Assembly: GCA_018664745.1 (NCBI GenBank)
Contig: JABJNS010000045.1
Location: 1 to 28,676 of the forward strand
Direction: 5' to 3'
Source: Flavobacteriales bacterium
GTDB taxonomy: Bacteria; Bacteroidota; Bacteroidia; Flavobacteriales; BACL11
DNA: 28,676 bases
Numbering within the stretch: position 1 is the stretch's first letter; each line of letters opens with the position of its first letter. Under the pieces are notes generated by a model. The model was not told the origin of the DNA and made no database searches. It saw only the letters and a list, made by a program, of their open reading frames with translations. Position numbers and translations under genes: made by a program. Below, one piece after another: positions 15,007 through 22,815 of the stretch.

Positions 15007-15703
15007 AGGGAAACTATATCTTATTCCGACCATCTTAAGTGAAGATTCTCAGGAAGCAGTATTGCCTATTACTATTACTAATCATATTAAGGAGATTAAT
15101 GTTTTTATTGTTGAAAACTTAAGAACGGCCAGAAGGTATATCAAAAAGATATATCGAGAAAAAGATATTGACAATACTACTTTTTATTCTTACGGAAAAC
15201 ATGACACCCTTAGTTTGGAAGAAGATTTTTTACCCCATATTTTAAACGGTGAAAATGTAGCAATACTTTCGGAAGCAGGACTTCCATGTGTTGCTGATCC
15301 TGGTTCAAAAGTTGTTGAATATGCACATGATTTTCAAATTGAAGTAATTCCATTAGTTGGCCCATCCTCTATCCTGCTAGCTTTAATGGCTTCAGGAATG
15401 AGCGGGCAAAATTTTGCTTTCACAGGCTATCTACCAATTGATAAAAAAGAAAGAAATAGAACCATAAAAAATTTGGAATCAGTTGCAAAAAAAAGTGGGC
15501 AAACTCAAATTTTTATGGAGACACCCTACCGAAACCATCAACTGCTTGACACCTTAAAAGCACAATGCAATAACAAAACTAAACTATGTATTGCGGCAAA
15601 CATTACCTCTTCCAACGAATTCATTCAAACTAAAACAATAGAGGAATGGAAATATACCAAAGTTGATATCCACAAACAACCTACAATTTTCCTACTCTCG
15701 TAA
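14999..15703 (+). CDS. RsmI-like SAM-dependent methyltransferase (tetrapyrrole methylase fold)
   Basis: The 234-residue protein has the tetrapyrrole-methylase fold used by RsmI, which 2'-O-methylates C1402 of 16S rRNA. LYLIPTIL opens the fold, ILSEAGLPCVADPGSKVV corresponds to the SDAGTPxxSDPG motif, and PLVGPSSILLALMASGMSGQNFAFTGYLP to the catalytic loop. The variant SEAGLP and the shorter length suggest the Bacteroidota paralogue rather than canonical RsmI, so the target is uncertain. The start is TTG at 14999: an in-frame stop lies five codons upstream and there is no ATG before the conserved core. It overlaps the preceding gene by eight bases. Confidence 0.83.
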   Translation: MNKGKLYLIPTILSEDSQEAVLPITITNHIKEINVFIVENLRTARRYIKKIYREKDIDNTTFYSYGKHDTLSLEEDFLPHILNGENVAILSEAGLPCVADPGSKVVEYAHDFQIEVIPLVGPSSILLALMASGMSGQNFAFTGYLPIDKKERNRTIKNLESVAKKSGQTQIFMETPYRNHQLLDTLKAQCNNKTKLCIAANITSSNEFIQTKTIEEWKYTKVDIHKQPTIFLLS

Positions 15704-15745
15704 AGAACAAATGCTAATCAAGTAATTTTAGAATAAGTAATTTTC

Positions 15746-15753
15746 TATCTTTG
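15746..15753 (+). promoter_or_regulatory. Promoter box of the DivIC-like gene and mutase
   Basis: TATCTTTG ends only four bases before the ATG at 15758. Transcription would therefore begin at or within a few bases of the start codon, suggesting a leaderless or nearly leaderless mRNA. No TTG is seen 17-23 bases upstream. Confidence 0.55.
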
Positions 15754-15757
15754 CACT

Positions 15758-16075
15758 ATGGATAGAGTACAAGATCTAATTGAAAAACTCCCAAAACCTT
15801 TAAGGAATAAATACCTTATTCTTTTAGTGTTATTTATTTTATGGATTGTTTTTTTAGATGATTATAATTTAATTAATCAGAATAAAATGAAAAATAAAGT
15901 AAATGATTTAAAAGATCAGAAAGAATTTTATCTAACGGAAATCACTAACGATAGCACTGAGCTATCTAAACTTAGGAATGACACTAACGAACAAGAAAAA
16001 TTTGCGAGAGAAAAATTTTTGATGAAGAAAGATAATGAAGATATTTTCATCATAAGAGATAAAAGAAATGAATAA
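15758..16075 (+). CDS. DivIC/FtsB-like septum formation initiator protein
   Basis: This 105-residue bitopic membrane protein has a short basic cytoplasmic N-terminus (RVQDLIEKLPKPLRNKY). One transmembrane helix follows (about 19-35, LILLVLFILWIVFL), then a periplasmic coiled coil (about 40-75, with KVNDLKDQKEFYLTEI) and a charged tail containing AREKFLMKKDNEDIFII, the conserved end of the DivIC/FtsB family. Such proteins join FtsL and FtsQ in the divisome. It overlaps the mutase start by eight bases, so the two are translationally coupled; this neighbour pair is familiar in Flavobacteriales. Family call is good; whether to name it divIC or ftsB is open. Confidence 0.87.
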   Translation: MDRVQDLIEKLPKPLRNKYLILLVLFILWIVFLDDYNLINQNKMKNKVNDLKDQKEFYLTEITNDSTELSKLRNDTNEQEKFAREKFLMKKDNEDIFIIRDKRNE

Positions 16076-19073
16076 TTTATTTTCAGCATTTAATGCTGTT
16101 TCAAAAAAAGAGTGGGAAGAGAAAATCATCTCTGACCTAAAAGGAGCTGACTATAATGAAAAATTAGTTTCAAGTACTGAAGGAATTGAAATTAAACCTA
16201 TTTATCATGCTGACGATAAAAACAAAACTCATGAAAGCTCATTTCCTATTGATTGGGAAAGCTATCAATTGATAGATGCGAGCAACCCAAGAGATGGAAA
16301 CAAAAGAGCATTAGCTGCCTTAAAGAATGATATAAGCGGATTATGCTTCAGCAACCCTAATGATTTAGCAACTTTACTTAAAGGAATTAAAATTGAACAC
16401 ATCAGAATTGATTTTAAAAATTATACTTCTGAATTTGTATCCGAATGGAATAATTTCACAAAAGATAAAAATGTAAATGGTGCTTTTCATGGTTCAGAAA
16501 ACTCAAAGATTTTAGATACTATTTTTGCACAAGGAGAAAGTGCAAAAGAAGAAATTTTATCTGCCTATACTCAAGGAATTGATAGAAAAGATAATATTCA
16601 ATTTCATTTTGAAATAGGTAGTAATTATTTCCTAGAACTTGCAAAACTAAAAGCGTTTAGAATTCTTTGGGAAAACAAAACTGGCAAAGCACCATATATT
16701 TTTGCAAGCAGTTCACTAAGAAACAAGGAAGAGGAATTTGCATATAATAATATACTTAGAACTACAACCGAGTGTATGTCAGCAATTTTTGGTGGAGCAA
16801 ATGCCATCATGGTTAACTCCTATAATCATACTTTTGAAGTTCCTTCAGAATTTTCAGAAAGAATTGCAAGAAACCAACAGACTATCCTTAGGAAAGAAAG
16901 CTACCTAAATAAAGTAATTGACCCTTCAGAAGGATCGTATTATGTTGATTATCTTATTGCTCAACTACTTAAAGACTTTGACCTAGAAGATAAAAAAACT
17001 CAAAACAAAACAGCAAAACAAACTTGGTTAAGCCCTGAGCAAATTGAAATAAAAAATCAATACAATTTAGAGGATATTAGCAAAATAGAACACCTAAATT
17101 TTGTTGCTGGACTTGCACCAAATTTAAGAGGACCCTACTCTACCATGTATGTTATGCGTCCATGGACAATCAGGCAATATGCTGGTTTTTCAACTGCTAA
17201 AGCATCTAATGAATTTTATAGAAAAAACTTAGCAGCAGGACAAAAAGGACTTTCTGTTGCTTTTGATTTAGCAACTCATAGAGGCTATGATTCCGACCAT
17301 GAAAGAGTAGTAGGTGATGTTGGTATGGCTGGGGTAGCTATTGATAGTGTTGAGGATATGAAAATTCTTTTCAACCAGATTCCTTTAGATAAAATGTCAG
17401 TTTCCATGACTATGAATGGTGCCGTTTTACCAATTTTAGCATTTTATATAGTTGCTGCTCAAGAACAAGGAGTTAGTTTAGAAAAACTATCAGGAACAAT
17501 ACAGAATGATATTCTAAAAGAATTTATGGTGCGTAATACTTACATCTATCCACCACAACATTCTATGCGTATTATCTCTGATATTTTTGAGTATACTTCA
17601 AAAAATATGCCAAAGTATAACAGCATATCTATTTCAGGATATCATATGCAAGAAGCCGGAGCTACTGCTGATATTGAATTAGCATATACCCTAGCAGATG
17701 GATTGGAATACATTAAAACAGGAATTGCTGCAGGAATGGATATTGATGCTTTTGCTCCTAGACTTTCTTTCTTTTGGGGTATTGGAATGAACCATTTTAT
17801 GGAAATTGCAAAAATGCGTGCAGCCCGAATGCTATGGGCAAAAATAGTGCAAGAATTTAATCCTAAAAACCCTAAATCATTGGCCTTGCGTACGCATTGC
17901 CAAACAAGTGGATGGAGCCTAACAGAGCAAGACCCTTTTAACAATATCACTAGAACTTGTATTGAAGCCATGGCAGCATCAATGGGTGGAACGCAAAGTT
18001 TACACACCAACGCCCTAGATGAAGCAATTGCATTGCCAACAGATTTTTCAGCTAAAATTGCAAGAGACACTCAAATTTATTTACAAAAAGAAACTGGAAT
18101 TTGCAACACTGTTGATCCCTGGGGAGGATCTTATTATGTTGAGAAATTAACACAGGAAATAGCAGAAAAAGCTTGGAAACATATAAAAGAAATTGAAGAA
18201 TTAGGAGGAATGGCAAAAGCTATAGAAACAGGTATTCCTAAAATGAGGATTGAACAAGCTGCAGCAAGGAAACAAGCTAGAATTGATAGTGGAAAAGATA
18301 CTATTGTAGGTGTAAATTCAAATCGCTTAGAAAAAGAAGATAAGGAACTTGATATACTAGAAGTTGACAATACAGCAGTTAGAAAAACTCAAATTGAAAG
18401 ACTAAAAAAGATAAAAGAAAATAGAAATTCAGAAAAAGTAGAACAAGCCTTAACTGCATTAATTTCAGCCTGTAAAAACAATACAGAAAACCTACTATCC
18501 TTAGCAGTAACTGCTGCAAAAGAAAGAGCTACTTTAGGAGAAATATCTGATGCTATGGAAAGTATATTTGGAAGGTATACAGCAAAAAACCAAACAATTT
18601 CAGGAGTATATAAAATGGAAATACAAAACAATGAAACCTTTAAAAAAGCCCTTGCTCTTTCAGATGAGTTCGCAATAAAAAAAGGAAGACGACCAAGAAT
18701 TATGATTGCTAAAATGGGACAAGACGGACACGATAGAGGAGCAAAAGTAGTAGCTACTTCTTTTGCTGATTTAGGTTTTGATGTTGATGTAGGCCCACTA
18801 TTCCAAACGCCAGCTGAAGCAGCTAAACAGGCAATAGAAAATGATGTTCATATTCTAGGAATATCATCATTAGCTGCAGGACACAAAACTTTAGTACCCC
18901 AAGTAATTGCATCACTAAAAGAATATGGTCGTGAAGATATCCTAGTTATTGCTGGTGGAGTAATTCCTCAGCAAGATTATGACTACCTATACAAAGCTGG
19001 AGTAAGTGGCGTATTTGGCCCAGGAACAGTCATTGCAGAATCGGCAATAGACATTATAAATAAAATGATGTGA
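16068..19073 (+). CDS. Methylmalonyl-CoA mutase, small- and large-subunit modules fused in one chain
   Basis: This B12-dependent mutase interconverts succinyl-CoA and (R)-methylmalonyl-CoA. It is one uninterrupted 1001-residue chain. Residues 1 to about 305 resemble the non-catalytic small subunit (MutA), ending SYNHTFEVPSEFSERIA and IDPSEGSYYVDYL. From about 319 (TWLSPEQIEIK) a full catalytic subunit follows. It has RGPYSTMY (Tyr357), RPWTIRQYAGFSTA, AAGQKGLSVAFDLATHRG, SGYHMQEAGA (His526, the substrate histidine) and the cobalamin domain with DGHDRG (D886, His888 as lower axial ligand). The MutA-like part is shorter than free MutA proteins and has no B12 domain. No meaB or epimerase gene is in the window. 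A hairpin at 19095-19124 ends the transcript. Confidence 0.92.
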   Translation: MNNLFSAFNAVSKKEWEEKIISDLKGADYNEKLVSSTEGIEIKPIYHADDKNKTHESSFPIDWESYQLIDASNPRDGNKRALAALKNDISGLCFSNPNDLATLLKGIKIEHIRIDFKNYTSEFVSEWNNFTKDKNVNGAFHGSENSKILDTIFAQGESAKEEILSAYTQGIDRKDNIQFHFEIGSNYFLELAKLKAFRILWENKTGKAPYIFASSSLRNKEEEFAYNNILRTTTECMSAIFGGANAIMVNSYNHTFEVPSEFSERIARNQQTILRKESYLNKVIDPSEGSYYVDYLIAQLLKDFDLEDKKTQNKTAKQTWLSPEQIEIKNQYNLEDISKIEHLNFVAGLAPNLRGPYSTMYVMRPWTIRQYAGFSTAKASNEFYRKNLAAGQKGLSVAFDLATHRGYDSDHERVVGDVGMAGVAIDSVEDMKILFNQIPLDKMSVSMTMNGAVLPILAFYIVAAQEQGVSLEKLSGTIQNDILKEFMVRNTYIYPPQHSMRIISDIFEYTSKNMPKYNSISISGYHMQEAGATADIELAYTLADGLEYIKTGIAAGMDIDAFAPRLSFFWGIGMNHFMEIAKMRAARMLWAKIVQEFNPKNPKSLALRTHCQTSGWSLTEQDPFNNITRTCIEAMAASMGGTQSLHTNALDEAIALPTDFSAKIARDTQIYLQKETGICNTVDPWGGSYYVEKLTQEIAEKAWKHIKEIEELGGMAKAIETGIPKMRIEQAAARKQARIDSGKDTIVGVNSNRLEKEDKELDILEVDNTAVRKTQIERLKKIKENRNSEKVEQALTALISACKNNTENLLSLAVTAAKERATLGEISDAMESIFGRYTAKNQTISGVYKMEIQNNETFKKALALSDEFAIKKGRRPRIMIAKMGQDGHDRGAKVVATSFADLGFDVDVGPLFQTPAEAAKQAIENDVHILGISSLAAGHKTLVPQVIASLKEYGREDILVIAGGVIPQQDYDYLYKAGVSGVFGPGTVIAESAIDIINKMM

Positions 19074-19094
19074 AAAGATAAAAAATAGATTGAT

Positions 19095-19124
19095 AAAACC
19101 TTCCGTTAAAACTAATCAGGTTTT
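19095..19124. terminator. Bidirectional terminator between mutase and HMA gene
   Basis: AAAACCT (19095-19101) pairs with AGGTTTT (19118-19124) around a 16-base loop, followed by TT on the plus strand and preceded by A-rich sequence. The right arm overlaps the last codons of the convergent HMA-like gene. Confidence 0.6.
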
Positions 19125-19483
19125 TTCAATTGAAATTTTTTAATTTTTGATTTTGAAAAATCAAGACTTTGACAACAATTAGGTAAATCATTATGAGCAC
19201 TCTCGTTTGCCATTACATCATCAGCATTATAACCAAGATTTGAAATAATTGTTCTAATATTTTCAACTGAGTTCTTTTTTGTTTTAAAAGTAACAGTTAA
19301 AACTTGACTTTCTACATCCAAATTTACAGCAGTAACTCCTTTTGTAAACTGCATTTCTTCTTCAATCCTATCTTTACAACAATTAGCAACACATTCTGCT
19401 GAAGTTTTAATCTGTACTGTTTCTTTTTGTGCCCAAGCATTGATAGTTAAAATGCTAAATAAGGCAATAATTATTTTTTTCAT
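19112..19483 (-). CDS. Secreted HMA-like heavy-metal-binding protein
   Basis: The 123-residue protein has a signal peptide (MKKIIIALFSILTINAWAQ). A single heavy-metal-associated ferredoxin-like domain follows: VQIKTSAE, helix CCKDRIEEEMQFTKGV, strand AVNLDVESQVLTVTF, and IRTIISNLGYNADD. The metal loop is C31-V-A-N-C35-C36 instead of the standard CxxC, and a second Cys pair (C103-C104) lies in the tail. It should sit in the periplasm and bind a soft metal, most likely Cu(I), passed on from the TonB receptor encoded 19 bases upstream. Metal identity is inferred from the family and context. Confidence 0.82.
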   Translation of the reverse strand: MKKIIIALFSILTINAWAQKETVQIKTSAECVANCCKDRIEEEMQFTKGVTAVNLDVESQVLTVTFKTKKNSVENIRTIISNLGYNADDVMANESAHNDLPNCCQSLDFSKSKIKKFQLKKPD

Positions 19484-19502
19484 AGTCTTTGTTTTTAATT
19501 AA

Positions 19503-21686
19503 TTATTTAATTTTATACCTAAGTCCTGCATAGATCATCCTACCATTAACTGGCGCATAAATTAAGGATGCGTCAAAAACACTTGAACTAGGGTTTCCTG
19601 CATCTAAAATAGGGTTATCTTGAATATACCCTAGCAAATTCTCCCCACCTAAATATACATCAAATTTTCGGAATTTCTTGGTGATTTGCGCATTGTATAA
19701 ATAAAATGGATCTGAATAATTACTACTCATATCCTCATTACTCAAAATAAGGCTGTGTTCTGGAACCCTACTACTACCTACATAATTTGAAGTCAAATCA
19801 AACATCCATTTATCAAAATTAGTAGCATAAGAAAAGTTAATCAAACCTCTTGTACTAGGCGCTAAAGGAGTTTGTTTTTGTACCCCATCAGCATAAGTAG
19901 TTTGCGCATCATTTATCTTATAAGCAAGTTTTACATCAAAACGATCAAAAAGCTCATATCCAAAATCTATCTGCATAGTATTTGCAAAAGATTTTCCTGT
20001 TAAATTATAAAAGGATAACATTCCAGTTTGCTCAACATCTACCACTACTTGATTTTCAAAATTGGTTCTATAAACATCCGCATTTACAGTTCCTTCTCTA
20101 CCATTTATCAAAAAGCAATACGTTAAATTCACTCCCATATTCCAGGCTTCTTCAGCTCGTAATTTTTCAGCAATATATATTTTTCTTGAGGAAGCTAAGA
20201 AATTGGCATTTTCAACAAATACATTAGCAATCCTAAAGGCCTTACCAGCTGAAAGACGAATAGCAACATCATCTGTAGGATTATATTTCAGATTAACTCT
20301 TGGCGTATAATGCATTTTAGAATTATTATGATAATCAGCTCTGAACCCAGCAACTAGGGCAAAGTATTCATCTGCTTTATAGGTGTACTCTGCAAACAAA
20401 CCACTTACTAAATCAACTCTATTAAAAGCACTATCACTTAGGGCTTCTGCATATCTATCCGCATTATAACTAAATCCATATTTAAATAACTGCTCGTTAA
20501 TATTAGTTTGTCTGATAAGATTTAGGTAAGCACTTTCTTGAAGTCCCTCATAAATTCTATCACCATACTGAGCAGTTTGATTATGTCTTCTGAAAGCAGT
20601 TTGTAGACCTAAACTTCTCCCCTCTTCATCAGGTCTTAAGCCAGTTTTTGTAGCAATTTCTAACATATCATTATGCACATCAACCACATAAGGATTAGCA
20701 AAATCGGATGTTTGCCCTCCAACTCTATCTTCATATAAACCTTTGATATAGAGCTGCCCCCTAAACACATCTGAGCCATCATAAACTAAACGCTTTAATA
20801 AATTTATATTCAATAAATGTGGAGTATCTAAAAAGCCATCTTCATTATGATCAACCTCTTTATCATGATAAGAAACATGCGTAAATAAATTACTACTCCA
20901 ATCTCCATTATTTTTAGCAATGGCTAAATTATTCTCCAACTTCTGTTCGATATTGGTATACATGTTCCAATACAATTTATCAGCAGTTTCAGGTTTAAAA
21001 TACTCTAAATTAATTTGTCCAGTAAAGGATTCATATCCATTTACTACTGACCCAGCTCCTTTTATCACCTGAATTGACTCTATCCAAGTACCCGGCACAT
21101 AATTAAGCCCATAAGAAGAAGAAAGCCCTCTAATTAAAGGTATATTTTCTTGAGTAATCTGCATATAATTTCCATCCAAACCAAGCATTTTTATTTTCTT
21201 AGCTCCTGAAACGGCATCAGAATAACTAACATCCACAGTTGCATTTGTTTCAAAAGATTCTGAAAGATTACAACAAGCCGCTTTTTCCAATTCTTTATTA
21301 GTTAACACCTGCATATTTTTAGAATCAATTGTAGAATACCTTGTGGTATTTACTTTACCCTTAACTTTTACTTCTTCTAATTCTACTGATGGGGATAAAT
21401 CAATATGCAATTGGCTATTATCATCAATAAGCTTAGTAAATTGCTGATAACCTACAAAACTAACTATTATAGTAGCTGGATAACTTTCTGGCTCAGCAAT
21501 TGAAAAGTTTCCATTTTCATCAGTAGCTACACCAGTTGTAGTTCCTTCCCAATATACATTAGCTCCAGGGATTAGAAGTTCTTCTCCATTTTCCCCATTT
21601 TCAACTACATTACCATTTATTTGATTTTGTGCTTTTAAATTTACACCTGCAATAAGCACTATTGCAATCATTATTATTTTTTTCAT
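19503..21686 (-). CDS. TonB-dependent outer-membrane receptor (probable metal uptake)
   Basis: The 727-residue protein has a signal peptide (about 1-20). A carboxypeptidase-regulatory-like beta-sandwich (about 22-100, GANVYWEGTTTGVATDENGNFS) precedes a plug domain (about 125-235, with MLGLDGNYMQITQENIPLIRGL and the VIKGAGSVVNGYESFTGQIN end) and a beta-barrel ending in an aromatic-rich strand (GLRYKIK). The plug begins ELEKAACCNLSESFETN, with a Cys-Cys pair at 138-139. This is a non-SusC receptor. It lies between a Cys-rich protein and an HMA protein, so import of copper or another thiophilic metal is the most economical reading. The substrate has not been shown. Confidence 0.88.
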   Translation of the reverse strand: MKKIIMIAIVLIAGVNLKAQNQINGNVVENGENGEELLIPGANVYWEGTTTGVATDENGNFSIAEPESYPATIIVSFVGYQQFTKLIDDNSQLHIDLSPSVELEEVKVKGKVNTTRYSTIDSKNMQVLTNKELEKAACCNLSESFETNATVDVSYSDAVSGAKKIKMLGLDGNYMQITQENIPLIRGLSSSYGLNYVPGTWIESIQVIKGAGSVVNGYESFTGQINLEYFKPETADKLYWNMYTNIEQKLENNLAIAKNNGDWSSNLFTHVSYHDKEVDHNEDGFLDTPHLLNINLLKRLVYDGSDVFRGQLYIKGLYEDRVGGQTSDFANPYVVDVHNDMLEIATKTGLRPDEEGRSLGLQTAFRRHNQTAQYGDRIYEGLQESAYLNLIRQTNINEQLFKYGFSYNADRYAEALSDSAFNRVDLVSGLFAEYTYKADEYFALVAGFRADYHNNSKMHYTPRVNLKYNPTDDVAIRLSAGKAFRIANVFVENANFLASSRKIYIAEKLRAEEAWNMGVNLTYCFLINGREGTVNADVYRTNFENQVVVDVEQTGMLSFYNLTGKSFANTMQIDFGYELFDRFDVKLAYKINDAQTTYADGVQKQTPLAPSTRGLINFSYATNFDKWMFDLTSNYVGSSRVPEHSLILSNEDMSSNYSDPFYLYNAQITKKFRKFDVYLGGENLLGYIQDNPILDAGNPSSSVFDASLIYAPVNGRMIYAGLRYKIK

Positions 21687-21730
21687 TTTTATTTATTTTA
21701 AGAATATTACTCTAGATAAAAGAGTAAATC

Positions 21731-22183
21731 CTATAATAAAAATGACTGTATTTTTGCTAAAACAGGTTTATAAAGTTTAGGTGGCGGAATGCCACTAAGA
21801 TGATTAATTTGGATTGTATAAATAGATGTCTTATCACAAGTAACCAATGTGTAAAGCAAAACATTTACTGATGAAAAATCAAGATTAAAAACAGTTAGTA
21901 AGGATTCAAAATCAAATTGTAAATTTTGAGTTTCACTAGCACATGATTTGTCTTGAGTTTCTGGACAACATGATTTCTGTATTTCTATCATACAGCAAGT
22001 TACTTTTTCTTGCTCTTTTGCACAAATAACCTCATTTTCTTCACTACAAGAAGGTACCTCAGTACCTACAAAAACACTTCCTCCTTTATCACATTTCATT
22101 TTTGAAACACGAATACCAACTGATAGAAACAACACCAATACAGTAGTGATAATTATGGATATATTTTTAAATAACAGTTTCAT
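21731..22183 (-). CDS. Cys-rich small membrane-anchored protein, HYC_CC_PP-like
   Basis: This 150-residue protein has an N-terminal hydrophobic segment (about 7-25) acting as a signal or anchor. Nine cysteines follow, including the pairs C63-C64 and C72-C73, then a C-terminal GIPPPKLYKP. This pattern (an early Cys, CC pairs, PP near the end) fits the Bacteroidota HYC_CC_PP family, although the first motif reads SKMKC rather than HYC. Members of this family tend to occur beside TonB receptors and HMA proteins, as here. A periplasmic role in metal (probably copper) binding is plausible but unproven. A TATATTTG box lies directly upstream, so the three-gene metal module can be transcribed separately. 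Confidence 0.65.
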   Translation of the reverse strand: MKLLFKNISIIITTVLVLFLSVGIRVSKMKCDKGGSVFVGTEVPSCSEENEVICAKEQEKVTCCMIEIQKSCCPETQDKSCASETQNLQFDFESLLTVFNLDFSSVNVLLYTLVTCDKTSIYTIQINHLSGIPPPKLYKPVLAKIQSFLL

Positions 22184-22191
22184 TTCAGTGG

Positions 22192-22199
22192 CAAATATA
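22192..22199 (-). promoter_or_regulatory. Promoter box of the metal module
   Basis: The minus strand reads TATATTTG followed by CCACTGAA and the ATG at 22183. The start of transcription would lie within a few bases of the ATG (near-leaderless). No TTG was found at 17-23 bases upstream. It overlaps the 25-base gap after the methyltransferase gene. Confidence 0.5.
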
Positions 22200-22208
22200 C
22201 GCTATTAT

Positions 22209-22814
22209 TTAATATTGCTTTTGAAATACTGAAAAGGTAAAATTTTGAGTAGTATTAAAAGGAGTAGAATGATTCTTTTTAAAAGATTCTATAACTTTAA
22301 AAGAATTGTCAAATTGTTTTTTTAAGTCTAATTCAGAATACTTACAAATTTCTAATCCACTACATTTATTCGGTCCTTCATCAGAGAAAGTAGCTAATAC
22401 AAAATAATCATTTATACTTTTATTTACTAATGTCTTGTATTTCGCTATATCCTTTTGTTCAGTAAGAAAATGAAAAACTGCCCTATCATGCCACACATCA
22501 TATTTTTTTTCTGGAAGAAAATTAGTAATATCGCTTATAACCCATTTTACTTTTTCATCAATATTTCCTAACCTTTGTTTAGCACGATTAATTGCATTTT
22601 CAGAAATATCCAACACAGTAATATTTGTATAACCTAATTCTAGTAAATTATCAACCAAAAAACCATCTCCACCCCCAACATCAATAATTGAAGCATCTTT
22701 ATTAGGAGCTACTTTTTGAATTAAATCCAATGAAATTTCAGGAACTTTCTGAAACCAGCTTACTTCCTGCATTCCTTTAGTAGCATATATATCTTGCCAA
22801 TGTTCTTTTTTCAT
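22209..22814 (-). CDS. Class I SAM-dependent methyltransferase in the sulfur operon
   Basis: The 201-residue cytoplasmic enzyme has the SAM-binding motif I SIIDVGGGDGFL (about 42-52), followed by ITVLDISENAINRAKQRLG (acidic Asp of motif II) and DVWHDRAVFHFL (motif IV region). The N-terminus, EHWQDIYATKGMQEVSWFQ, recalls the TPMT/TehB-like group acting on thiols or metalloids. It starts one base after the persulfide dioxygenase stop, so it belongs to the operon. Methylation of sulfide, a thiol or a metalloid is a reasonable guess from this position. The protein itself does not fix the acceptor. Confidence 0.78.
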   Translation of the reverse strand: MKKEHWQDIYATKGMQEVSWFQKVPEISLDLIQKVAPNKDASIIDVGGGDGFLVDNLLELGYTNITVLDISENAINRAKQRLGNIDEKVKWVISDITNFLPEKKYDVWHDRAVFHFLTEQKDIAKYKTLVNKSINDYFVLATFSDEGPNKCSGLEICKYSELDLKKQFDNSFKVIESFKKNHSTPFNTTQNFTFSVFQKQY

Positions 22815-22815
22815 T

